Shown here piece after piece: positions 1-9,816 of a DNA stretch of 40,263 nucleotides. The stretch spans positions 1 through 40,263 of the forward strand of contig CAJLLB010000001.1 of assembly GCA_905207425.1 (NCBI GenBank), written 5' to 3'. Made by a program: the position numbers and the translations under genes. This stretch comes from an uncultured Collinsella sp. GTDB taxonomy: Bacteria > Actinomycetota > Coriobacteriia > Coriobacteriales > Coriobacteriaceae. Under the pieces are notes generated by a model. The model saw only the letters and a program-made list of their open reading frames with translations, was not told the origin of the DNA and did not search any database. Every line of letters begins with the position of its first letter. Position 1 is the first letter of the stretch.

Positions 1-5
1 CGAGC

Positions 6-30
6 CGGAGAGCACTTAATGTGCTCTCCG
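6..30. repeat. Perfect inverted repeat (10-bp stem, 5-nt loop)
   Basis: CGGAGAGCAC and GTGCTCTCCG are exact reverse complements around the loop TTAAT. No T-tract is visible on either side within the window, so a terminator is not demonstrated. It lies downstream of gyrA and its terminator, at the very edge of the window, and may belong to the gene beyond the edge. Confidence 0.5.
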
Positions 31-104
31 TGCGAGCAGGACTGTCCGAGCAGGCGACTTCGCATGCCGCCGGGCAGCCGGGGCCGACGCGAGGTTCAAG
101 ATTG

Positions 105-139
105 TCAAAAAAGCGGTCGGCGCGCAGTGCGCCGACCGC
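105..139 (-). terminator. Rho-independent terminator of gyrA
   Basis: An 11-bp perfect stem (113-123 with 129-139, loop GCAGT) is followed on the minus strand by a TTTTTT run (107-112). It sits about 40 bases past the gyrA stop codon, so it closes the gyrB-gyrA transcript. Confidence 0.85.
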
Positions 140-179
140 CGATATATGGGGTCTGATATTTTTTACCAGCTAGGGCATC

Positions 180-2921
180 TTACTCGTCTAGGAGATCTTC
201 TGGCATGTCGTTGCCGTCGCCTAGATCGACAGGGGTTTCTTCGGGGGCAGAGCCGTCCTCTGCACCTTCGCCTTCGGGCTTCTCCTTGGCGGCCGTCATG
301 CGGGCTACGGCGCAGATGCGGTCGTTGTCGTCGACGGCCATCATCTTGACGCCCTGGGTAGCGCGGCCAGTCTGGCTGATCTCGTCGGTCTTGACGCGAA
401 TGACCGTCGCGCCCTCCGTCACGATGAACAGCTCGTGCTGCGGGCCCACCGTCTTCATGGCCGCAAGGTTACCCTTACGCTCAGTCATTTGGATGGTGTA
501 GACGCCCTGACCGCCGCGATTCTGCTCCGGGTAGTCCGCGACCGGCGTGCGCTTACCGTAGCCGCGCTCAGTGATGACGAACAGATCGCCGTTGCCGTTA
601 GTGACTTCCATGCCCAGAACGCTCACGCCGTCCTTCATACCGATACCGCGAACGCCGCTGGTATCGCGGCCGGTGGCGCGCACCTGTTCCTCGGAGAACA
701 TGATCGCCTTACCCGCGGTGGTGGCCAGGATAATCTTGTCGCCCTCGCGCACGCGGCGCACGTTCAGCAGCGCGTCGTCGTCACGCAGGTTGATAGCGAT
801 CAGGCCGTCGCGACGACTGCGGTCATATGCGCTCATCACGGTCTTTTTGACCATGCCGCTCTTGGTGGCAAACATCAGATACTCGTCGGCAGGGAACTCG
901 CGGCAGCTGATGACGCTCGCGATCTTCTCGCCCTCCTCGAAGGGCAGCAGGTTGACGATCGCGGTACCGCGCGCCTGGCGCGTACCCACCGGCAGCTCGT
1001 GCACCTTCAGGCGATAGACCTTACCCTTGCTCGAGAAGAACAGCACGTACTCGTGCGTGGACGCGATGAACATCTCGTCGATAACGTCGTCCTCTTTGAG
1101 GTTGACGCCCGACACGCCCTTGCCGCCGCGCTTCTGGGCGCGGTAGGCGGCCACCGGGATGCGCTTGACATAGCCGGTGTGGGTGATGGTCACGACCATG
1201 TCCTCGTCGGCAATGAGGTCCTCGACGTCCAGGTCCTTCTCGACATGGCTGATCTCGGTGCGGCGCTTATCGCCAAACTTCTTGGAGATCTCACGCATCT
1301 CTTCCTTAATGACGCCCAGGATCTTCTCCTCGTGCGCCAAAAGGTCCTCGTAGTAGGCGATGGCGCGGCGCAGGCCGTCCAGCTCTTCCTGAATCTTGTC
1401 GCGCTCCAGGCCGGTCAGGCGGCGCAGCTTCATCTCGAGGATGGCCGTGGTCTGCTCGGGCGTAAAGCCAAAGCGCTCGATCAGGCGGCTGCTGGCCTCG
1501 GAGTCGGTCTGCGAGGAACGGATGATGCTGATGACCTCGTCGATATGGTCAAGGGCCATCAGGTAGCCCTCGAGGATATGCGCGCGGGCCTGGGCCTTCT
1601 TAAGGTCGAAGCGGGTGCGGCGGGTGACGACGTCGACCTGGTGGTCGATGTAGTGCTGCAGCATCTCGCGCAGGCTCAGGCATTTGGGAACGCCGTTGAC
1701 AAGCGCCAGGTTGTTGGCGCCAAAGGTCGTCTGCAGCGAGGTGTACTTATACAGGTTGTTAAGCACGACCTGCGGAATGACGCCCTTCTTGAGTTCGATG
1801 ACCAGACGGATACCCTTCTGGTTGGACTCATCGCGCATATCCGAGATGCCCTCGATGCGCTTGTCGTTGACGAGCTGGGCGATCTTCTCCTGCAGGGTGC
1901 CTTTGTTGACCATGTAGGGAATCTCGGTAAAGACCAGGCGGCTGCGGCCGGTCTTGGTGGACTCCACGTGAGCCTTGGCGCGCACGGTAATGGAGCCGCG
2001 GCCGGTCTCGTAGCTCTGCTTAATACCGGCACTGCCCATGATGATGGCGCCGGTGGGGAAGTCCGGACCGGGCATGATCTGCATGAGCTCGTCGACAGTG
2101 GCGTCGGGATTATCGATCAGGTAGCAGGTTGCCTCGATCGCCTCGGTGAGGTTATGCGGGGCGATATTGGTGGCCATGCCGACGGCGATGCCCTGGCTAC
2201 CGTTGACCAGCAGGTTGGGGAAGCGCGCAGGCAGTGCCACGGGCTCGGCGAGCGATTCGTCGTAGTTGGGCTGCCAGTCGACGGTATCCTTCTGCAGGTC
2301 ACGCAGCAGTTCCATGGCGGGCTTGGCCAGGCGGCTCTCGGTATAACGCATGGCGGCCGCCCCGTCGCCGTCGATGTTGCCGAAGTTGCCGTGACCGTCG
2401 ATGAGCGGCGTGCGCATGGAGAACCACTGCGCCAGGCGGACCATGGCCTCATAGACCGCGAAGTCGCCATGCGGGTGGTACTTACCGATAACTTCGCCGA
2501 CCGTCCAGGCCGACTTCTTGTGCGGGCGGTTGGGGTAGATGCCGCTCTCGTTCATCGCGTACAGGATGCGGCGGTGCACCGGCTTTAAGCCATCGCGCAC
2601 GTCCGGCAGGGCGCGCGCCGTGATGACCGACATCGAATACTCGATAAACGACTGCTTCATCTCGCGGCCAAACTCCGAAATCTGGAGCTGGCCGCCGTTG
2701 ATATCCTCGCCGGCCGAGGCGCCACGATCGACTTCGCCAAAGCTCTCCTCGAGCTCACCGTCGTCGTCCTCTTCCTCGTCATCATCGGCATCGGGGTTAT
2801 AGGCGTCAGGATCACCGTCCTCGCCCTGCTCAGCGCGGGCAAGCAGGCGCTTCAGATCGTCGGGCATGCCGGCATCGCCGGCCTCGCCCATACCCTCGTT
2901 ATTGTTGATATCGTCTGCCAC
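180..2921 (-). CDS. gyrA: DNA gyrase subunit A
   Basis: This is the breakage-reunion subunit of DNA gyrase, which with GyrB introduces negative supercoils in the cytoplasm. The catalytic tyrosine lies in AAAMRYTE (Tyr193). The C-terminal domain carries a gyrase box (AQKRGGKG), which separates GyrA from ParC. At 913 residues it is longer than the roughly 875 of E. coli. Aligning the [16 protein letters not shown] block shows about 71 extra N-terminal residues rich in Asp/Glu, and the C-terminus also ends in an acidic tail. The quinolone-determining region reads [10 protein letters not shown], so Phe154 occupies the E. coli Ser83 position and Glu158 the Asp87 position. It lies 11 bases behind gyrB and is probably cotranscribed with it. 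A GAGGTAAC-like ribosome site precedes the ATG. Confidence 0.98.
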   Translation of the reverse strand: MADDINNNEGMGEAGDAGMPDDLKRLLARAEQGEDGDPDAYNPDADDDEEEDDDGELEESFGEVDRGASAGEDINGGQLQISEFGREMKQSFIEYSMSVITARALPDVRDGLKPVHRRILYAMNESGIYPNRPHKKSAWTVGEVIGKYHPHGDFAVYEAMVRLAQWFSMRTPLIDGHGNFGNIDGDGAAAMRYTESRLAKPAMELLRDLQKDTVDWQPNYDESLAEPVALPARFPNLLVNGSQGIAVGMATNIAPHNLTEAIEATCYLIDNPDATVDELMQIMPGPDFPTGAIIMGSAGIKQSYETGRGSITVRAKAHVESTKTGRSRLVFTEIPYMVNKGTLQEKIAQLVNDKRIEGISDMRDESNQKGIRLVIELKKGVIPQVVLNNLYKYTSLQTTFGANNLALVNGVPKCLSLREMLQHYIDHQVDVVTRRTRFDLKKAQARAHILEGYLMALDHIDEVISIIRSSQTDSEASSRLIERFGFTPEQTTAILEMKLRRLTGLERDKIQEELDGLRRAIAYYEDLLAHEEKILGVIKEEMREISKKFGDKRRTEISHVEKDLDVEDLIADEDMVVTITHTGYVKRIPVAAYRAQKRGGKGVSGVNLKEDDVIDEMFIASTHEYVLFFSSKGKVYRLKVHELPVGTRQARGTAIVNLLPFEEGEKIASVISCREFPADEYLMFATKSGMVKKTVMSAYDRSRRDGLIAINLRDDDALLNVRRVREGDKIILATTAGKAIMFSEEQVRATGRDTSGVRGIGMKDGVSVLGMEVTNGNGDLFVITERGYGKRTPVADYPEQNRGGQGVYTIQMTERKGNLAAMKTVGPQHELFIVTEGATVIRVKTDEISQTGRATQGVKMMAVDDNDRICAVARMTAAKEKPEGEGAEDGSAPEETPVDLGDGNDMPEDLLDE

Positions 2922-2932
2922 GTTACCTCCTC

Positions 2933-5013
<2,081 letters not shown>

Positions 5014-5016
<3 letters not shown>

Positions 5017-5041
5017 AAATACCCTCGGGACCGAGGGTATT
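5014..5041 (-). terminator. Terminator after the dnaA-dnaN-recF-DUF721 operon
   Basis: ATACCCTCGG (5020-5029) and CCGAGGGTAT (5032-5041) form a long stem with a very short loop. On the minus strand the stem is followed by a TTTTTTT run (5014-5020). It lies about 30 bases past the DUF721 stop and separates that operon from gyrBA. Confidence 0.8.
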
Positions 5042-5068
5042 TGGCTCTACAAGGCCACCAGATGCGAT

Positions 5069-5632
5069 TTAAGGCTCTTTTTTGCTTTGCACGCCCTTGG
5101 CCCACTCGGCACTGGCTCTCATGGCATTCTCGAGGGCCTCGCGCAGTTTTTGGTCTTCGATGGGCGCCACCTGGCGCTCGATCTCGGTGCACTCGGCCTC
5201 ACTTAGGTCGGCGTGCGGGGCCGGCGGGCGCTCGGTCGTCGCCGGGCGCAGGCGCTCCTTGGCGGCGGGCGGCGTGTGACCGGGCGCGGTGGTTTTGAAC
5301 ACCAGGCCGTCCACATGCGCACCGGCGCGCTCCATGCGCGCGCGGATGATCTCGCGCAACAACGTCATTTCCTGCGTCCACGAGGGCGAGTCGAGATACA
5401 CCAGCAGCTCATTGGACTCGGGCAGGTAGCGCAGTCCCGTCACATGCCGCCCCTCGCGCGTGCCCGAGCACACCGCGTTCCATGCGCGATAGACCGTGCG
5501 CGACTCCTCGGCGGCCTCCATCTGCGCACGGCGCTTAGGCGTTGCAGCCGCCAGGATGCGCTGGCGCTCTGCGTTCAAAAACCCGCTGAAGGCGACTGTC
5601 TCGCTCTCGCGCTCGTAATTAGCACGTCTCAC
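5069..5632 (-). CDS. DUF721 / DciA-like protein
   Basis: A 187-residue protein of the DUF721 family, whose members include DciA, proposed to help load the replicative helicase. The recognisable core is roughly residues 45-105, with RAWNAVCSG, HVTGLRYLPESNELLVYLDSP and TQEMTLLREIIRARM. That core has the beta-strand and helix pattern typical of the family. The C-terminal half is low-complexity, proline- and glutamate-rich and ends in a lysine-rich tail. The GTG start at 5630-5632 overlaps the end of recF by 14 bases, so translation is probably coupled. Position between recF and gyrB is the usual actinobacterial place for this gene. Calling it a helicase loader is inference from the family. Confidence 0.8.
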   Translation of the reverse strand: MRRANYERESETVAFSGFLNAERQRILAAATPKRRAQMEAAEESRTVYRAWNAVCSGTREGRHVTGLRYLPESNELLVYLDSPSWTQEMTLLREIIRARMERAGAHVDGLVFKTTAPGHTPPAAKERLRPATTERPPAPHADLSEAECTEIERQVAPIEDQKLREALENAMRASAEWAKGVQSKKEP

Positions 5633-6725
5633 CCATGCTCACCACCTTGGCTCGATCAAGCAGGTCATCGGTAAAGTACCCCAGGTTGGTCGTAGTTATA
5701 ACCGTCTGGATATCATCGCCAATCAGCCGCAGGAAAGCGCCGCGACGCTCGCCGTCGAGCTCGCTCATCACGTCGTCCAAAAGCAGCAGTGGGGCGGTGC
5801 CCAGGACATCGCGAGCCACGGCAACCTCGGCCACCTTCCAGGACAGCACCAGCGTGCGCTGCTGTCCTTGGCTGGCAAATGAACGGGCGGAGCGACCCGC
5901 CACGGTAAACTCAATCTCGTCGCGATGCGGTCCCACCAACGTCACGCCGCGGCGAATTTCCTCGTCGGCATGCTCGTCAAGGGCGGCCAGCATGCGCTCG
6001 TACGCCCAACCCTTCAGCTCTTCGCGATCCTCGACCTGGGGCAAAGCCCCCAGCGTGGACGCATAGGTCACGTTGGCGGCCTCACCTGACGCTACTTGCC
6101 CGTAGGCAGTGTGCACATGGCCCGCCAGCCGGTCGAGCAGAGCCAACCGGTGCACGAGCAGGGCCGAGCCCGCGCGGGCAATCGAATCGTTCCACGCGCC
6201 GAGCATCTCGCGGCAGCACCAGGTCTCCTTGAGCAAGGCGTTACGCTGGGTCACGCAGCGCCCATAGGTGCTCGCAAGATCGGCATAGCGTGCGCTCAGC
6301 TGCATGCCAAAGTCATCGAGGGCGGCTCGGCGCACACTGGCGCCTCGCTTAACCATGTCCAGATGGTCGGGGCAAAACAGCACGCTCGGCAGAACCCCGC
6401 GCACACCAGCGGCAGAGCATCTCTTGCCGTTGCGGCTAAACGAGCGCTTACCGTCCTCCGCGCTCAATCCCATATCAAGCACGCGGCCGTCGCCCTCGAG
6501 CCTCAGCTCGATCTTGCACGAGCCCACGCCGTCATGGACGAGCTCGGCTGCGGTCGGATGCCTAAACGAGGCGCCGCTCGTCAGCAGCTGCAGCGCCTCT
6601 ATGAGATTGGTCTTTCCCGCCGCGTTGGGTCCCGCAAGTATCGTCACGCCCTCGTCCAGGGCAAGGCGATAGCTATCGAAGCTGCGGTAGTGCGCGACGG
6701 AAAGATCGCGGGCGAACATGGTCAT
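5619..6725 (-). CDS. recF: DNA replication and repair protein RecF
   Basis: An SMC-like ATPase that with RecO and RecR helps load RecA at single-strand gaps. The Walker A motif GPNAAGKTNLIEAL (from about residue 33), the ABC-type signature region ASQGQQRTLVLSWKVAEV and Walker B LLLLDDVMSELD are all present. Length (368) is normal. The stop of dnaN lies 9 bases upstream of this ATG and no clear ribosome site is visible, so coupling to dnaN translation is likely. A second in-frame ATG two codons later is an alternative start. It overlaps the next gene by 14 bases. Confidence 0.96.
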   Translation of the reverse strand: MTMFARDLSVAHYRSFDSYRLALDEGVTILAGPNAAGKTNLIEALQLLTSGASFRHPTAAELVHDGVGSCKIELRLEGDGRVLDMGLSAEDGKRSFSRNGKRCSAAGVRGVLPSVLFCPDHLDMVKRGASVRRAALDDFGMQLSARYADLASTYGRCVTQRNALLKETWCCREMLGAWNDSIARAGSALLVHRLALLDRLAGHVHTAYGQVASGEAANVTYASTLGALPQVEDREELKGWAYERMLAALDEHADEEIRRGVTLVGPHRDEIEFTVAGRSARSFASQGQQRTLVLSWKVAEVAVARDVLGTAPLLLLDDVMSELDGERRGAFLRLIGDDIQTVITTTNLGYFTDDLLDRAKVVSMGETC

Positions 6726-6734
6726 GGCGCAGCG

Positions 6735-7838
6735 CTAGATGCGGACCGGCATGACCAGGTACAGGTAGTTGATCTTGTCGTAGGACTTAAAGATGCCCGC
6801 CTGCGAGTAGCTCTTGAGCTCCAGCGTGATCTCCTTCTCCTTGGACAGGGCATTGAGGCAGCCGAAGATGTAATGGTAGTTGAAGGCGATGGTACCCGAC
6901 TCGCCCTCGGCCTCGACATCGATCGTCTCCTGCGCAAGGTCCTGGTCATTGGAAATGGAGGACAGGCCCATCTGCCCGTTCTCGACATCGATCTCGAACT
7001 TGACGGCGGGGTTGGCGCTCGCGATAACGGCCACGCGCTTGAGGGCGGCGTTAAAGGCGGCGACGTCGATCTTGACGCTCGTCACGCACGAATCGGGGAT
7101 GAGCTGCTTGTAGTTGGGGTACACGCCCTCGATACGGCGCGACACGTAGGTGGTGTTGCCGGCCTCGAAGACGACCTGGGTGTCGGTAGCCCCGATCATG
7201 ATGGTCGCCTGGCTGGCCATGATGTTCAGCGCGTCGTTAAAGGCGTCAGCCGGAACGTTGAGCTCAAAGGAGCCCTCGAGGGTCGAGGTCTCGACCTGCG
7301 TATCGCACACGGCCAAGCGAAAGGAATCGGTCGCTACCAGGCGTACGGTGTTGTTCTCGACCTTCATGTGCACGCCGCCCAGGATGGGGCGAGCCTTGTC
7401 GGTCGAGGTGACGCGCCACACGCGGCCGACCATTTCGGACAAGACATCGGTCGGCAGCTCCACGGCACTCTCGATGGCATAGGCCGGAAACTCGGGGAAG
7501 TCATTGGCATCGAGCGTGTTCAGGCGGAAAGAGCTCTTCTCGCAACCAATCAGCACCTGGCGCTCGGACAGCTCAAAGGTGACCGGGGCATCGGGGAGGG
7601 TCTTGGTGATATTGGAGAGCATCTTACAGGGAATAACCATCTCGCCCTCTTCTTCGACATGCGCCGCGATGCGATGACGGATCGAGATGGTGTAGTTAGA
7701 GGTCTGGAATTCCAAGATGCCGTCTTGGGCCTTAACGAGCACGCCCGACAGGATGGGGAGGGTGGATGCCGAAGCGACACCCTTCATAACGACGCCGATG
7801 GCTTGTGTAAGCGAGCTCTGGCTGACGGTGAACTTCAT
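6735..7838 (-). CDS. dnaN: DNA polymerase III beta sliding clamp
   Basis: The ring-shaped processivity clamp that tethers polymerase III and other factors to DNA. The 367-residue product has the three-domain clamp pattern. It starts MKFTVSQSSLTQAI, contains ARPILGGVHMKVENN at the second domain, and ends with the conserved YLVMPVRI, typical of DnaN. An AGAAAGG ribosome site lies about 10 bases before the ATG. Upstream is the AT-rich dnaA-dnaN gap that probably contains the origin unwinding element, and downstream recF follows after 9 bases. Confidence 0.97.
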   Translation of the reverse strand: MKFTVSQSSLTQAIGVVMKGVASASTLPILSGVLVKAQDGILEFQTSNYTISIRHRIAAHVEEEGEMVIPCKMLSNITKTLPDAPVTFELSERQVLIGCEKSSFRLNTLDANDFPEFPAYAIESAVELPTDVLSEMVGRVWRVTSTDKARPILGGVHMKVENNTVRLVATDSFRLAVCDTQVETSTLEGSFELNVPADAFNDALNIMASQATIMIGATDTQVVFEAGNTTYVSRRIEGVYPNYKQLIPDSCVTSVKIDVAAFNAALKRVAVIASANPAVKFEIDVENGQMGLSSISNDQDLAQETIDVEAEGESGTIAFNYHYIFGCLNALSKEKEITLELKSYSQAGIFKSYDKINYLYLVMPVRI

Positions 7839-7853
7839 CTTTTAATACCTTTC

Positions 7854-8061
7854 TATAGATATAAATATCTTAATAATAGTAATAGCACTGACGAAACTGT
7901 TGATTACTCCCAAAGACGCAGGTCAGACCCAGAAAGAGAATCGACAGCAACCTGTGTGCAACAGGGGTGGTTTTCCACGTTCAAAACCTGCGCAAAACTT
8001 TTCATCACCGCGGGTTGGGTTTTAGACACCTTATGCCCGTGGTTTCGACAAGTTTTCAACA
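7854..8061 (-). other. Putative origin unwinding element in the dnaA-dnaN gap
   Basis: In the dnaA-to-dnaN direction (minus strand) the gap holds a series of sites. These are TTTTCAACA (8053-8061, on the plus strand), TTTTCCACG (7971-7979, plus) and TAATCAACA (7897-7905, minus). An 11-base spacer follows, then the block 7871-7885, which on the plus strand reads as five consecutive trinucleotides TAA TAA TAG TAA TAG. Last comes an AT-rich tract (about 7854-7870). Box, spacer, TAG/TAA trios and AT-rich DNA in this order and orientation is the basal unwinding system described for Bacillus subtilis. The pattern is seen directly; function is inferred. Confidence 0.6.
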
Positions 8062-8076
8062 GGTGTCTCTATTTCC

Positions 8077-9801
8077 CTACGAGCGCAGTGTAATTTTATC
8101 GCGCAGCGACTTGAGGTCTTCGGTGACAGTGCGGTCTTCCTGGATCATCTTCTGGACCTTTTTGTAGCTCGTGCTGACGGTCGAGTGGTTGCGGTTGCCA
8201 AATTCGGCGCCCACCGCCGTGGTCGTCATCTCGCACATCTCGATGGCTAGGTAGATAGCGATATGGCGTGCTTTGGCGATATTGGCGTTGCGACGCGGGC
8301 CGATGAGCTCCTCGTGCGTCACGCCGTACTGCTCTTCGATGACGGACTGAACCGTCTGGACGTTGATCTTTTTGGCCGATGTGTCGAAGTACTGGCTGGC
8401 GATGGCGTCGATATCGTCAAAGGTGAGCTCCCCGCCCTCGCGCTCGCGGTCGCCCGCCTCGCCGGCGCAGCGCTCGCAGAAGCTCTCGAGTTCGCGGATG
8501 TTGGTGCCCGAGACCTCGGCCATGTGTTTAAAGTGCTCGTCGGTCAGGTGCCCGCCGTCGCCCCCATAGGCCGCCAGCAGCGAGTCGTCGCCTGCCTCGG
8601 GAGCGGCGACGATGGTGTTCTCGTAATAGCGCTGCAAGATCTTGTATTTCATCTCGTAGCTGGGCTCTGCGACCAAGCAGAGCATGCCGGCGTTGAAGCG
8701 GCTGGTCAGACGCTCGTCCATGCTCAGGTCCTTGGGGGCGCGGTCTGCCGCGATGACGACCTTCTTGTTGTTGCGGATGAACTCGTCCATGAGCTGGAAA
8801 AAGTAGTCCACGCTCGCGCGCTTGCCGATGATGTTTTGGATGTCATCGATGATGAGCACGTCCACGCCGTGGTATGCCTGCATGATAGGGGCGTTGCTCT
8901 TCTTTTGGCGGTCGAACTCGGTCATCAGGTCGTCCAGATATGCCTGGGAGTTGGCATACTTGACCTTGATCTCGGGCGACTTCTCGGCGAGCTCGTTTTT
9001 GATGGCAAGCAGCAGGTGCGTCTTGCCCAGGCCCGATTTGCCGTAGATGAACAGTGATGTGCACGTGCCACGCTCGTCCGCGAGGGCGGCAAACTTGAGT
9101 GCCGAGCGATAGGCATGGCTGTTCTCGGGGCCGTAGACAAAGTTCTCAAAGGTAAATTTTGAGTTCGCGGCGAGCGGGGCTCCATCCGCATTCTGCTCGG
9201 CCGGTACGGTCGGTGCCGGCATGGGTGAAGCGGGGGTCGCAGCTTGCGTGGACTTAGTCGGCGCTCCGCCCTTCATCTGGTTCATCATGCGACGAAAATC
9301 ATCGGCCGAGAGCGTGTTCTTGATTGCAATGCCCGAATCCGCGCCCGCCGCTGCGTCGTGAGCGATAGGCATGTGCGTGACGGGTGCGTTCGTTGACGTC
9401 GCCGCCGCGGTCGGCAACGGTGCCATGGTTTCACGGGAAACATCGCCGTGCTGGTGCTCGATTGTCGGCACGTCGCCTGCGGAGGCCGGCACCGCCGGGG
9501 AGGCAGCGGGAGCCGCGGCGGGCGCCGTCGCAGCAGCGGATTCCGCCACGGCTCCTTGCGGTGCCACGATGTCGAGCGCAATCGGTGCAAAGGCGATTTC
9601 TTCCAGATAGGCCTCAATAGTCGGCTGATGCTTTTTGAGCTGCGCGATGGCAAAGCGCGAGGGGGCCTCGATCGTGAGCGTATCTTCGGTCAGGCTTATG
9701 GCGCGCGATTGCCCCAGCATGTTGATGAGGCGTGCATCTTGGCCGTCGCGCTGGCAAAAGGCGATGGCATCCCCCAGGATGATGCTTGCTTCCTCGTCCA
9801 C
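8077..9801 (-). CDS. dnaA: Chromosomal replication initiator DnaA
   Basis: The AAA+ initiator that binds origin DnaA boxes and melts DNA. Domain I spans roughly residues 1-80. A long Ala/Pro-rich domain II linker (about 82-212) makes the protein unusually large (574 against about 450-470). The AAA+ core has Walker A GKSGLGKT (254-261) and Walker B VLIIDD (315-320). Domain IV has RRNANIAKARHIAIYLA and the recognition-helix region GNRNHSTV (535-542). The usual signature there is GGRDHTTV, so Asp-to-Asn and Thr-to-Ser changes fall at base-contacting positions. The GTG start (9799-9801) has GGGAGA six bases upstream. It follows the GHKL-like gene by 15 bases, so it is probably in its operon. Confidence 0.97.
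   Translation of the reverse strand: MDEEASIILGDAIAFCQRDGQDARLINMLGQSRAISLTEDTLTIEAPSRFAIAQLKKHQPTIEAYLEEIAFAPIALDIVAPQGAVAESAAATAPAAAPAASPAVPASAGDVPTIEHQHGDVSRETMAPLPTAAATSTNAPVTHMPIAHDAAAGADSGIAIKNTLSADDFRRMMNQMKGGAPTKSTQAATPASPMPAPTVPAEQNADGAPLAANSKFTFENFVYGPENSHAYRSALKFAALADERGTCTSLFIYGKSGLGKTHLLLAIKNELAEKSPEIKVKYANSQAYLDDLMTEFDRQKKSNAPIMQAYHGVDVLIIDDIQNIIGKRASVDYFFQLMDEFIRNNKKVVIAADRAPKDLSMDERLTSRFNAGMLCLVAEPSYEMKYKILQRYYENTIVAAPEAGDDSLLAAYGGDGGHLTDEHFKHMAEVSGTNIRELESFCERCAGEAGDREREGGELTFDDIDAIASQYFDTSAKKINVQTVQSVIEEQYGVTHEELIGPRRNANIAKARHIAIYLAIEMCEMTTTAVGAEFGNRNHSTVSTSYKKVQKMIQEDRTVTEDLKSLRDKITLRS
9427..9442. promoter_or_regulatory. Degenerate parS-like site inside dnaA
   Basis: GGTTTCACGGGAAACA matches 14 of 16 positions of TGTTTCACGTGAAACA. 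It falls in the dnaA linker at codons for Val121-Thr125. The linker is not conserved, so the protein does not obviously demand this string. Whether ParB binds it is unknown. Confidence 0.35.
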
Positions 9802-9816
9802 TGTCTCTCCCGTTCT

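Noticed and set aside
435..2588. 717-codon open frame antisense to gyrA
   Set aside because: It mirrors the codon pattern of gyrA in high-GC DNA, has no ribosome site and no recognisable domain.
6096..8093. 665-codon open frame antisense to recF and dnaN
   Set aside because: Covers two essential genes and the putative unwinding element; no ribosome site or domain.
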